Positions 11,917 to 22,512 of a stretch of 64,000 nucleotides of DNA are shown in pieces (positions within the stretch are counted from its first letter, which is position 1; every line of letters begins with the position of its first letter). The stretch lies in assembly GCA_963995505.1 (NCBI GenBank), contig OZ023182.1, positions 1,317,001 through 1,381,000 on the forward strand, in the 5' to 3' direction. The notes beneath the pieces are model-generated. The model did no database searches. It worked only from the letters and a program-made list of their open reading frames with translations, and was not told the origin of the DNA. Source of the stretch: Hypericum androsaemum (lineage: Eukaryota > Streptophyta > Magnoliopsida > Malpighiales > Hypericaceae). The position numbers and the translations under genes are program-made.

Positions 11917-14207
11917 TCAAGCAGCAGGATTGGAACAAGTCCCTACATGCTGAATCACAAACCCATAGATCTTCTTCTTAAGCATCTCCACTTTTTCCGT
12001 GCAGAATTCGTCTTCCCTGGACAGTACATGTTCCAACCAGTCGTTGACTCGCTTTAGCATCGATAAGATAGCAGCAATGGAGGTAGAGTTTAGAGGCAAT
12101 CTATCACCTAACGCCCTGAACCCCGCATCTAGGGACTCTTCGACGAATCTTATGAACCACATTTGCATCTCGGACTGCAGTCTCTTCGCAAGGCCTACCG
12201 TTTCTTTCATCTTGTGTCCCTTGGTCCAAAAACCCGAAACTGGATCGGATACTGGTGATGAGTGAGCCTTGATAGACTGTCGTCGGGGCAAACTCTTTGG
12301 GATTGCAGCAGGAGGAGGAGGAGGATTGCTCTGGTTGCTCAAAAGAGAAACAATCTCAAGATCGGTCGACAAAGCAGCTTCAACCCACAGAGCTGCAGAT
12401 TTTGATTGCTCCGTGGGGACTGTATCCTGATCCGAACAATGGCTGGCGGCTACAGACTCAACAACTCCACTATACTTCACAACATCTTCGTAAATTGAGA
12501 AGAAACGCTCAATGGTAGGAAGGGGATTCCCAGCTTTTGATGCCGAACAAAGTTGGGAAAAGATGCTGCAATTATATGTACAGAGGTAAACACGAGCGAA
12601 TCGGAAAATGAACTTTGAATTTAATCAACATTGCACATTACCTTACACTCCTGACAATTGACTCAACAGCAATTGCCTCTTCCAATGCTTCCACTGCAGC
12701 GGTCGAAGCAAGAACTCTCCATTGCATAGCCTCCTGCAATTAGTATAAACTAAACCAATGTAAGCGTTCCGAACGCGGAGCTGCACGTATCTATGATCAC
12801 ATCATCGACAATATTTTACCTTGCCAAGAGATGCAAGGTCAGGAGATATCGAGTCCAAGGGAAAACTGCCATCCGTCCATTTCCTCTCGTGTACTGTAAA
12901 TCCGAGAGCTGATGCAGTTGCAGCTGGCTTCTCCTTCTCCTTGTAGACCTTTTCTGGCGAGCTCGCCTTCGATTTCTCGCTGCTCGAATCGTCTCCTTCA
13001 CTCCCTTGTCGACCATGTGCATCACTCAGGCGTCTAGAGAGAGCAGCCTGCCAACTCCCCAAGTAGAGAATCATGACAAAATAATCTAATTCAAACTAAT
13101 TCCAAACTAAGTATCGAAACATACCTGAGTCCTCAATATAGATTGTACATCATGTTTCTTCTTCGAGTCCCCGGACCCGGAGCCCTTCGATGGGGCGGCT
13201 GCTGCTGGCGGAGTCTCCTCCCAACCCTTCCGGCCATTTTTCCCGAGCGCCTCCGAGACCTTTGCGATTCCCGCCACAATGCTGGCCATCTTCTTGCTCT
13301 TTTCCCCGGCCAAAGCCGGAGAAGCGAGCTTCATCCCACCGCCGATTGACAGCCTCCGACCTGGCGACACGGACGACCCCCTCCTCCCTGCTGGCGACGC
13401 TGCACCTCTCCTGCTCCCTGCGGTCGGAGAAGGCTGGCGGTATCTCGACGGCACTACGATCGCCGCCTCCCTAGCGACCTTCCTGTTCTCTTCCTTGGCA
13501 GCCACTAAACTCGGGACGACACACTTTGACGGCACCGGAGACGCAGATCTCCGACCTCCCGAGCTCACCGCCGGCGAAGAATCCTCTTCCGGTGGTGTTC
13601 CTTTCTTCTTAACGGAAACCGACCTCTTCGACGATCCAGGCGACGAAAACCGCTTCGGAACCTTGTTTTTAGCGACGTTAGCTTGTGATTCATCTTCCCT
13701 GGGTGCAAGCGGCTTCCTAGCCGGCAAAGAGCCATCGTTTGGCTTCCGGTTGGACAAGTAAACCGCGATGGGGTCCACGGAGTACTCCGAATCGGTGACA
13801 GGCTGGATGACGAAGCTCTTGTTGGAGGAGACCCGAGCGATGAGCGGCTCAGGGGATCCGAGAAACGGGTGGCGGCCGGCGATGGGGCGGAGGCCAAACG
13901 CGGTGGGGACGGGAGGGGAAAGGAAGAGGAGGCGGTCGAGGTGGACGAACTGGCCGAGCTGGAGGCGGTTGGAGAGGATGAGGTCGGTATCTGCCTCCGG
14001 GAGGGAGACGTAGGTGGAGTTCTGGGAGTCGGAAAGGTTGACGTAGAAGCCGCGGTTGGGACTGAGGTCGGCGTCGTCGGAGGGGGCGGGAACGATGCCG
14101 ATGACCTGGAGGAGAGGGGAGCGGTGGTCGCCGGTGACGCGGGGGGCGGTCGGGGAGTTCATCGACTGGAGGAGGCGGAGTACGATCCCTGGGGTTGGGG
14201 TTGCCAT
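11917..14207 (-). CDS. DUF936 family protein, 683 aa
   Basis: Plant-specific protein of the DUF936 family, whose molecular function is not well established. Four exons close in frame: 14207-13125, 13047-12820, 12733-12642 and 12565-11917. The N-terminal block [18 protein letters not shown], followed by a [17 protein letters not shown] segment and an [10 protein letters not shown] region, is the family signature and may form an OB-like fold. The middle (about residues 165-440) is low complexity, rich in Ser, Pro, Lys and Arg, with several RRxSxSP-type stretches that look disordered and phosphorylatable. The last exon carries the conserved helical tail ([20 protein letters not shown] and [13 protein letters not shown]). 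The start ATG is followed at once by family sequence, so it is well supported. Some members have been discussed as microtubule- or chloroplast-associated; nothing here decides that. Confidence 0.9.
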
Positions 14208-14535
14208 TTTGAGAGGAGGAGGTTTGGGTTTGGGATCTGTCGGCGTGGGGGATTTTATTGGTTTTTAGTTTTGGGCCGTTACAGCTTGCGAGGATTTTCA
14301 AATTTTGAGATCCCGCTCGATTTGTTTGAATTCTCTATGGAGAGAGAGAGAGAGGACGAGAGGTCGAAACGGTCTCGGAGTAACGGCTCGGTCTTTGGGA
14401 TAATACGCTGCCGTTTTGTTGGATCCTCCAATAATGCGGTGGGATTTGGGATCATCTTTCCTTTTGGTGGGCCTGAACCCTGAAGCACAGAGTAAACCAG
14501 GCTACCCTCTTTGTTTTTCTGATTTTGTAACCGAG

Positions 14536-14641
14536 TTTTTTTTTTTGAAAGGTAGATTATTTACACATATATTACAGCTGTCAGGGTTGGACCTCCGTTA
14601 AGTCATGAACGTCTTGTACCACTAGGCTAAGTGTCCTTTAG
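14536..14641 (-). mobile_element. tRNA-derived SINE, minus orientation
   Basis: On the minus strand the element reads GGACACTTAGCCTAGTGGTA, whose TTAGCCTAGTGGTAC part is an A-box-like promoter (14616-14630), then GGTCCAACCCTGAC, B-box-like (14580-14593), and ends in an A run (T at 14536-14546). It is flanked by a target-site duplication TGTAACCGA at 14526-14534 and 14642-14650; allowing one mismatch, the repeat extends to 14 bp. Internal Pol III boxes, an A tail and flanking repeats together define a SINE. The head resembles the widespread Au-type plant SINEs. Confidence 0.82.
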
Positions 14642-14655
14642 TGTAACCGAATTTT

Positions 14656-15527
14656 ATTCATAAGTAGATTTTAATCATTTTATCGTGGTGATCAGATTTT
14701 AAATTTGATTATTTCTCGCTTCATCCTTTCTTTATATTATTAGAATGAGTGTTCTTTTGTGATTTTCTAACCGAGTTTTACGATGATGAGTGTATTTAGA
14801 TAAATTGGATGAGACTTTGACAAAAAAAAATTGTCCTGGTCTATGTTTGGTATAAAATAAAAATCTTGGATAAAATAAAAATTCGCCCAAAATTCATCTT
14901 TAAATATTGTCTAATCAGGTCCTATGGCACATTTATCGTCCTAATTTGTTACCATTGTGACCTTACATGATTAGTTATTGAGCTTCTTTTTTCATGATAT
15001 CTATGTCTCTTTTCATTTTATTATATTCATTATATATTATTTATTTTCCTATAAACAAATTTGGTACTCGATAATTTAATTATACCAAGCAACCGGAGTT
15101 CAAAGTTGAGTTTAACAACAGTGACCGAGTAGCATATTATCACTCTTATTTCCTTCACCATCAAATAAATGACACAAGTTCACACACAAAAAATGACATA
15201 ACAAGGCTGCGGCATGTAATAAAGGGATATTGCTAGCTACCCAGCAACCATTCTATCATCAGTTGATCAATATAGCACCGTACAAGAAACGGAAAAATCT
15301 TCTGTAAACTAAATAATCAAAGTGCAGGAAACGATTTTCAGAACAATTACAGGAAACATCTTAACTACGGAACAATGGAAGATAAGTTTCTGCCAAAACT
15401 GAGTTGGTTCTTTGTCAAATAGGTACACGAATTTCTTGATTCCTCGATTTACCAGTAGGTGTAAAGCATGTCAAAATAAGAAAGCAAAAGGAAAACGAGA
15501 GCGTATCTCCTTCAATTCTGTGTATTC
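14656..15527. other. Intergenic AT-rich DNA
   Basis: AT-rich spacer between the DUF936 promoter region and the 3' end of the syntaxin gene. A segment near 14761 repeats the GATTTTxTAACCGAG sequence found beside the SINE at 14521, a small local duplication. Nothing else recognisable was seen. The syntaxin 3' UTR should occupy the right end. Confidence 0.35.
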
Positions 15528-18199
15528 TTATGCCACAAAGAACAAGAAAATCATCAGGAATACAATCAATACAAAGAATATCTTCATCATCAGCCACCGG
15601 TTGGAAGATATACTATTAAGATACCTCACCAATTGGCCCTGTGCTCCTTCCACGTTCGACAGGGTGTCTTCCATGTTCTCGTCAATCCTGCATCAAAGCA
15701 AGTACCACTTAGCTATCATCTACAACTGAGTATAACAAAATGTGATTTATGTGAAAATCCTTAGTGGCACTGTTCCAACCATTTGCTGCATAATCAGTTG
15801 CTTTTCACAACACAAGCCTCGTTTCACTTATATCCGATGCACTATCAGCTTGGTCAAAAAGCCCCAAGAATGAAATATATGGCGCACTGCAAAAGCATTG
15901 CCCACACCGGCAACAGAAAAGCTCAAGCCTTGTTTAGAGGAGAGAGTACCTAATTGCAAGCTCTCCTTGTTGTGAAACCATGGTCGCTAACTGTGTAAAG
16001 ATGCTGCTCAATTCATGGATTGTTGACTCTACACTGTGCAAGGCTTCGGCCCTACTCTGCATGTAACTGTCTTGCATTGCAACGACTTGCTGCTGCTGCT
16101 GCTGTTGTGGCTGCAAAAGTGGCTGACCCTCCGAATCTGTCTGCTTGCTGTAAAAGAAAGACAGCACAGCTTTCAGATATTAAGTGCATCTTTCTGCCTG
16201 CATTATTGACTCATAAAAAAGATCGACCTATTCAGCTAATAAAAGCAACAAATGCTCTTCTATACCTGGGAAGTAACTGGGATGAGGATGCAGAGCCATT
16301 GGCCCATGGAGGAGGAGGAGCTGAAGAAGCATTAGAACCAGATCTTGAAGCCAGTGGACGCTGCCGAACAAAAGGATTGGTAGAATCTTTTGATGCATTA
16401 GAAGAAAACAACTGTCTTCTGTTTTCGTGGACCTTCAGATTCTGCTCAGGAAGGAATCGTAGTTTTTAAGCAGCAACTAATATGTTAAACTGAAGATATA
16501 ACAAAAGCTGCAATTGTCCCGGGTCACTCGAACAGTAGGATAGAAACTGAATGGATTACCTCTGTTCGCATTGTGAGGACCTCTTTGAATTCCTTTGTGG
16601 CACTCATCAAGCGATTCTTTAGACTGTCTACCACTGTAGTCGAGTGGCTTGTTGTATCGGTAGAAATGTTTCCACTTTCATTCTGTGAGTTACAAACGAG
16701 TTGAAGGTCTACCACAGCCGCATTAAGTGCAGTAATATCTTGCTTTATAACAGCTGTAAGCTCTTGAATCTCCATCGTTGGATCATCAAACACAGATGTC
16801 CTCTTTGCCACTGGTGAAACATATAGAATAGAATTAGTACATTCACACCATCATCCATATTGCATGCTAGTAGGTTATGCCTATAATTTATCCGTAAGCA
16901 CAAGATTGGGAAAGTTTGCTAAATTCTGCCACCCAATGTGGACAAGGTTCTGCTTCTAAACTGCCCCCCTGAACTATACATCTAAATATCTCTTCCAAGT
17001 ATACGATTAGAGCACGGCAGAGCTTCAGCAGGTCCCGATGCCCAAACAAGATTGCATTGATGATAAAGAGACCATGGTGTTAGGAGACATGCAAGTAGCA
17101 TATATGAAAAACAAAGAAGTTCTTAAATCTTAGCACATGCAACATTCTGCATGTAGGCTCATCCATCAGCCAGTTATGAGGAGCTAAGCACAAGAATTGT
17201 GTGTTAACTTCCTATTTTCCTAGCTTTGCAAAGATTCCTTAATTCCTTCTGCCACTCCCATTTCAATCATCATCTTGGGGCTGGTATCAGGCATAGAAAC
17301 TCCAAACCATACAACATCAAAGCCCATCCAATTGAAACCACAAATATGGAAACATACAAAATTGAGAATTGAGATAGTCAATGATTTCGACGGAGAAAAA
17401 ACTAATATAGGATATTACAGCAGATAGAATATCAAAACCTCATCATATATTAAATTTAACATCAACTAGTTAGACATAAATCTCCAGATCAAATTATGCA
17501 GTTGGAACCAGTCAGAACTGGAGTAGTTGCACTACACCCCCTTTCTCTTTGCATCGCATATTCTTTTTTTTATATTCCACCTAGTGAATGTGCTAAGCAA
17601 ACGAGACCTAGCATTCCCGAGTAAAACACTTTCTGGCAAAATTAGCATAACTCTGCACAAGCACTGAGTATGCGTTCAGTTTGCCTGCATCTAGCAATCA
17701 AATTGAATATCATCATATTCCATTTTATCACACGCGACGCGACGCGACGGAGAGACTCGGTATCTTGTTGCCATAACCACAGGCTACTCTACAAGAAGGA
17801 TCCATTTCCCGCTAACTAAATGTGGATATCAGCGACGCCTATTTAACAACAAATCCAAATTGCCAGATCGATTTCGAAACGGAATAAGGAATGGTTAGAA
17901 AGGAACGCAGCCGAAACTAAACGAGATCACTCACATTTGGCGAGCTTGGCCAGCTTCTGGGAGGTCTGGTGGATCCCGAACCCGATCTTGGAGGCGCGCT
18001 TGTTGAACTCCGAGTGTACGGCCGCCGCGGATCGGGGCCCGCCGCCGCCGCTGGTACCGATGCTTGACGACGAAGAGGCTGCAGCGGCGGAGACATTGGC
18101 GGAGGAGGACGAGATCGACTTCTTAAGCCTCTCGGATACGCTAAGGAACTCCTGAGTCCGATCCCTGTACGACGACTTCCCCTGGTGAGCCACCGACAT
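15528..18199 (-). CDS. SYP32: Syntaxin, Qa-SNARE of the SYP31/SYP32 (Sed5/syntaxin-5) type, 349 aa
   Basis: A t-SNARE of the cis-Golgi that pairs with Qb, Qc and R SNAREs in ER-Golgi and intra-Golgi fusion. Five exons: 18199-17935, 16810-16560, 16441-16266, 16147-15950 and 15687-15528, giving 349 residues, close to the usual length. The N terminus has the syntaxin-5 motif YRDRTQEFLSVSERLKK. The Habc helices follow (KLAKLAKRTSVFDDP and EIQELTAVIKQDI). A Gln-rich linker from a CAG/CTG-type repeat (16087-16107 on the plus strand) precedes the SNARE helix (ALHSVESTIHELSSIFTQLA). A C-terminal tail anchor of about 20 hydrophobic residues ends in FFVA. The ORF opens 11 codons earlier at another ATG, but MSVAHQGKSSYRDR matches family starts. 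SYP31 versus SYP32 is inferred from the Ser-rich N-terminal linker and overall fit. Confidence 0.93.
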
Positions 18200-18969
18200 C
18201 TCCCTCCTCTCTCTCCTAAATCCACAAAGCAAAAGCTATTCTCGCGCGGAGATCTTCGATCGAGTGAACCCTAGGGGATTACACGGGGAGAGGATTCGCG
18301 TTCCGGCGAGGGAACGCAGCCGTTTAGGTTTGGGAGGGATGGGGGCAAGACTGTAATTTCGCAGGCGATGATTGGGAGGAGCTTACCAGATCTGAAGCCG
18401 AGACGATATATTTTTGGTTTTAATTACCGACGGTTATCTTCTTTCCTTATAGCTTCTTCTTCTTTTTGGGACTGCTGGTGATAGATCGATCCCATTGCAA
18501 CTACTGTACTGTCATCAAGATACCGGTCGTCCGTAACAGAAACGGTAGAATAAGAAAAATCTTGTTTATCTTAGCTCGGAAGAAAAGGAGACTGCTTCAA
18601 AAAAAAGAAGAAAAGGAAAGTTCTGATTAGTACTTGTAAATTTAATTCCCTCAAATTTATATTAATTCGATAAATATTTTTGATTGAAGATATGAAAATT
18701 AAATAGGACAATATATGGACAATTAATTAAATTTTTACTGCATTTTGTGATAAACGACAAATTATGTCGCTCTGCGTCTGTTTACCAAAGAAAAGTTTAG
18801 TAGTTTGTTACTAAGTTTTTCTATATAATATAATAAAGACTTATAAAGACTAAAAGAGTATATAATAAAATTTTCTAATAGACGCTAATTTGTTTCTTTT
18901 CACATGGGGTAATGTGATCGGCCTCAAAAGAATTGTCTAATAAGTAACTCACGTCTATTTAAGTAATGT
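18200..18969. other. Syntaxin promoter region and AT-rich spacer
   Basis: The part next to the syntaxin start (18200-18420) is moderately GC-rich and presumably holds its 5' UTR and promoter. Beyond about 18420 the sequence is AT-rich with no ORF or recognised repeat until the solo LTR begins. Confidence 0.35.
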
Positions 18970-19439
18970 TATATTGTTGGAGGTCAAATATTTTGTGTTC
19001 GTGGAAGTGAGGTTTGACACGAGGTCTGCATCTTTAGAGATGAGCATTGGTTTGAGGTCCATGTTCACAAAGTCGGTGCCTAGCACGAAGTTAAGGAAGA
19101 GAGTTTTGGCATTTCTACAAGTACATGGGTACTAAGGAAACCACGTCCATCCTCGAGAAATTGGCCGTAACACTCTACCCAGACCTCATAAAAGAGTGAT
19201 TCTTATTTTCATAGAAAGCCAAGAAATATATCTCCAACTTAAGTTTGAAGAGTCTTGCCTAAATATGCATGGAATAGGATCAAAACGAGGTTTCAAGTTT
19301 CGGTGTTGGTTGACTCGTCAAGGACTATCACATTTTGGTAAAAAATCCACAGAATCCGCCTCCGATTCTATGGAAAGCTAAGACGTGGATCTACAACTTT
19401 GTAGTTTACGGTTTATTATGATTTGAAGCAGAAGAAGGT

Positions 19440-20300
19440 CAAAAATCCATTTGAATACGAGCTCGCCTGGTAGAGCGAGCGAGCTGCTCGCCTTGGTGTG
19501 GTTAGAAGCGAGCTGCTCACCTAGTTTGGAGCGAGCTTTCGTCTTGGAGTGATTGGGGGCGAGCTCGTCTGCTCGCCCGCTCGCCTACTTGCTCGTTGTG
19601 CTTGCCTAGCTTGCCCACTTGCTCGTCGTGCTCAACTAATGATGGCCTATCTCTGAGTTTGCGTGGAACTGGTCTGAGCTCATCGGTGCATTGGCACAGC
19701 CCATTGGGCTGCTCAGTTCACCTCGGGCGGGAGAGGCATACTGCTTGGCCTATGCGGGCGAGAGGCTAGCTCCACTTTGGGAGCCCGGGCTAGAAGCCCC
19801 TCTCGCTTATATAGGCGGGCCTGGGCGAGAAGCCCCTCTCGCTCTTGTAGGCGAGCCCGAGCGGGAAGCTCTTCTCGCTCATATAGGTGGGAAGCCTACG
19901 GTGAGAGGCCGAGCGGGAAGCTTACGGCGAGAAGCCGGGCGAGAGGCCTAGCATGACGCCTAAAGCAAGAGGCCGAGCGAGAGGCCTACGGTGAGAAGCC
20001 TATAGCGAGAGGCCAAGCGAGAGGCTGAGTTGCGAGAGGCTGAGCAAGAGGCCGAGTGGAGAGGCCGAGCACGATGCCTAAAGCGAGAGGCCGAGCGAGA
20101 CGCCTATGGCGAGAAGCCTATGGCGAAAGGCCGAGTGGCGAGAGGTCGAGTGAGAGGCCAAGTGAGAGGTCGAGCGTGATGCCTAAAGCAAGAGGCCGAG
20201 CGAGAGGCCGAGCGGTGAGAGGCCGAGTGGAGAAGCCGAGCGAGAGGCCGAGCGAGAAACCTAAGGCGGAAAGCCTAAGGCGAGAAACCGAAGGTGAGAA
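19440..20300 (+). repeat. Degenerate GC-rich minisatellite inside the solo LTR
   Basis: The left part has interspersed GAGCGAGCTGCTCGCC-like words. From about 19900 to 20300 dozens of copies of a 13-15 bp unit around GCGAGAGGCCGAG follow each other with insertions such as CCTATGGCGAGAAG and CCTAAAGCGAG. Copies are not identical. The repeat creates accidental frames rich in ERPSERPSE-like sequence on the plus strand; these are not genes. Confidence 0.85.
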
Positions 20301-20772
20301 GCCAACTTGGACCCAAGTGGGAAGCCCATTTGACCTTTGCAGGTGGGAAGGTGATTTCGGGAGTAGGTCCACTTTGGTTGAAGAGGTCATCAGCTTGAGC
20401 CCATTTTGGGATTCACTTTGGGCCTGGCGAGATGTCCATCTTGGCGATGACGGACTTAAGACGAGATTTTGCGTGGGAAGGTCAAGTCGATCTATATTTT
20501 CCTAACTTGAGACGAGATTCTCAATATTTGGCAAGGCTTGGTAAGTTTCCCTCTAGGCCGTGATTGCTTCGTCATCATATTTTGAAAGCTTCCTATTCGA
20601 GGACGGGATCTGCTCATTTTAGGAAGACGGCTTGTACTGAGCTGGGAGGATCCCGTCATATTAGGAACAAATAACTTGAAGCGGATCTCTCGGGATTGAG
20701 ACTTGGAGCCGAAGGTCTTGGAGGCAGTTTAGGATTTTTTATTCTGAAGGCGCGGAGGTTAGGTCAAAGTAC

Positions 20773-20783
20773 TCTATATAAGG
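20773..20783 (+). promoter_or_regulatory. TATA box of the solo LTR
   Basis: TCTATATAAGG lies about 190 bp from the LTR end and is followed by A/C-rich sequence typical of an LTR R region. This would direct transcription rightwards, out of the LTR. Confidence 0.6.
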
Positions 20784-20975
20784 AGGGCTCGGGCAAGGAA
20801 GACGATCATCAACAACACAACACACAACTACTTTACTTATCTTGTTACTTTTCCTTTCCGTAGCCTAACGTAGCCCGCAGCCTAGCTCTAGCTTTAGCAT
20901 AGTATAGACCGACTTTGGAACGACCACTCTGAATCCGTCTCGGATTACTTGTTCACCTATTCCCGCAACATATAT

Positions 20976-21645
20976 AATAATAATCTCAAAGTCGTTAATG
21001 AAAAAGAGAATTAACCTCTTTCCTAAGTAGATTATCGGACAGCCATGATTATCCAACAACAATCGGTGGACTTTCTTTCGCCCGTAAGATAAACAAATTT
21101 TTATTTTCAAAAAATCAAATTCAAGATTTTTTAATTAAATTATAGAAATTTGTTTACCGATTCATTTAAGTACTTGTTGACATATGTTAAAACGGGTTTG
21201 AATTGGATGCTGATAATATCGAACAGCACCAGATGAACAACACAAAATGACCAAGCGCTAAAGATAAACTTGTAATGTTAACAATTACAAATGAATATTT
21301 TGTAAGATGCGAGATTATATAAATAATAGTAGTACCGTGAGTATGAGTAGTAGTACACGCAATGGACAGAATCTGGGTATGATTTATAGGACCTAGATCC
21401 TTACCCTCTTTTTAAATGGTGGACTCAGATCCTTACCCTTATCCTCTTTAAAAATAAGAATTCAGGCAGGATCAGGGTGACCCGATGATCCGTATTTTTT
21501 AAAATATTTAATTTTTTAAAATTAAACTATCTTTTGATAGTTTTCAAATAGCAATGAGACATTTTCATTCATCAAACAAATCAATACAAAAAAACCAACC
21601 AAGAAAATCCAAAAAAAGTTAAAGTTAGTTAAGTTAAAATTGAAA
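20976..21645. other. Intergenic AT-rich DNA
   Basis: AT-rich sequence. The stretch near 21360-21500 contains repeated GGACYYAGATCCTTACCC-like words that resemble those in the repeats near 52680-53110 and 62230-62340, suggesting a short interspersed DNA-transposon family. No gene was seen. Confidence 0.35.
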
Positions 21646-21649
21646 ATTT

Positions 21650-21990
21650 AGTTCGTGATTTTTGCTGCTTTTACTTGGGGCCTGTGGCTGCTTCATAATT
21701 GTATTATCTTCAATGAGGCAAGGGGCGATAATGAGCTTATCCTGCATTCTGTGCTCTTTCATGCGCAAGAGCGAATCCTTTGGACGGATACCTCGATCAT
21801 TCACAATCAATCGCTGCTCACTTTCTTGATTGCCGACAAGGATTTATAGGTCTCTCTTCTTCATCTCTTGAGATTGAGGGAACGTTTTGGTCTTGGGTGG
21901 GGTTGTAACTGATGTAAATATCGGGCCCCTGTATCTTGTCTTTCTTTTTGCGCTTTCTCTGTTTTGAACTTTCGTTTTAATAAAGAATAG
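21650..21990 (+). pseudogene. LINE 3'-end fragment (zf-RVT region)
   Basis: The plus-strand frame FAAFTWGLWLLHNCIIFNEA (about 21657-21716) matches the stretch after the zinc-knuckle zf-RVT domain of plant LINE reverse transcriptases, where a WxxW(K/L)xRNxxIFN pattern is usual. It runs to a stop at 21849 and is followed by a T/G-rich untranslated tail with TTTTAATAAA near 21976. Nothing of the catalytic reverse transcriptase remains, so this is a 5'-truncated dead copy. It differs from the LINE family at 50.0-52.6 kb. Confidence 0.6.
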
Positions 21991-22512
21991 TGATACCACT
22001 TAGGAACAAGTAGTAACATAGTTTTATAAGAATAGTACTGACAAGTAGCACCCGATCCATCCCAGTAGTAAAATTACTCATCTCACACTCGGACTTGTAA
22101 ATCATGCAATGCAAATGAATAACAAAGTTAAATTAGCACAGAATTTTTTGGGCCGTGAATTAGCACAAATAATATATCCCGTTGTGCACATAAAACTTAT
22201 GAACCTATCACGCAAATCAAATTCAATACAATACACCGGGACAAAGAATCCTGAGGTCTAACAATATTTCTATTTTTTTTAAATGTTAGCACAGAGCTTA
22301 AAATTAACGAAACGGGTTACAAAACAGAAAAATAAAGTACATAAACAAAAAAAGAGAACACCTAAAAGAAAACGAAAACTAATCCGAAGTGACAAGAGTA
22401 AAAAAAATGGGCGGTCGAGAAAACACGAAAGCTAACGAATAATATTTCTACTTGGTATACAAAACTTAACCAATTAACCATATCACCAACCTAGCTACAA
22501 ATAGCGTCATCT
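21991..22512. other. Intergenic; 3' region of GH17 gene
   Basis: AT-rich spacer that includes the probable 3' UTR of the minus-strand GH17 gene. An A-rich tract lies near 22320-22380. No gene or repeat with clear ends was recognised. Confidence 0.35.

Larger units (their letters stand above)
18975..20970 (+). mobile_element. Solo LTR of a retrotransposon, ~2.0 kb, with exact TSD
   Basis: The element begins TGTTGGAGG and ends CCCGCAACA, giving the inverted TGTTG/CAACA ends of an LTR. It is flanked by a perfect 5-bp target-site duplication TATAT (18970-18974 and 20971-20975). A plus-strand TATA box lies about 190 bp before the right end, as expected at a U3/R boundary. No gag, pol, primer-binding site or second LTR is present, so this is a solo LTR left by recombination between the two LTRs of a full element. 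Much of its length is a GC-rich minisatellite. The superfamily cannot be decided from an LTR alone. Confidence 0.87.

Noticed and set aside
19900..20300. Regularly repeated units resembling a CRISPR array
   Set aside because: The repeats are adjacent and degenerate without unique spacers, and lie within a plant LTR; it is a minisatellite.
20056..20505. 149-codon plus-strand frame rich in ERPSERPSE
   Set aside because: It is produced by the minisatellite inside the solo LTR and has no protein family features.
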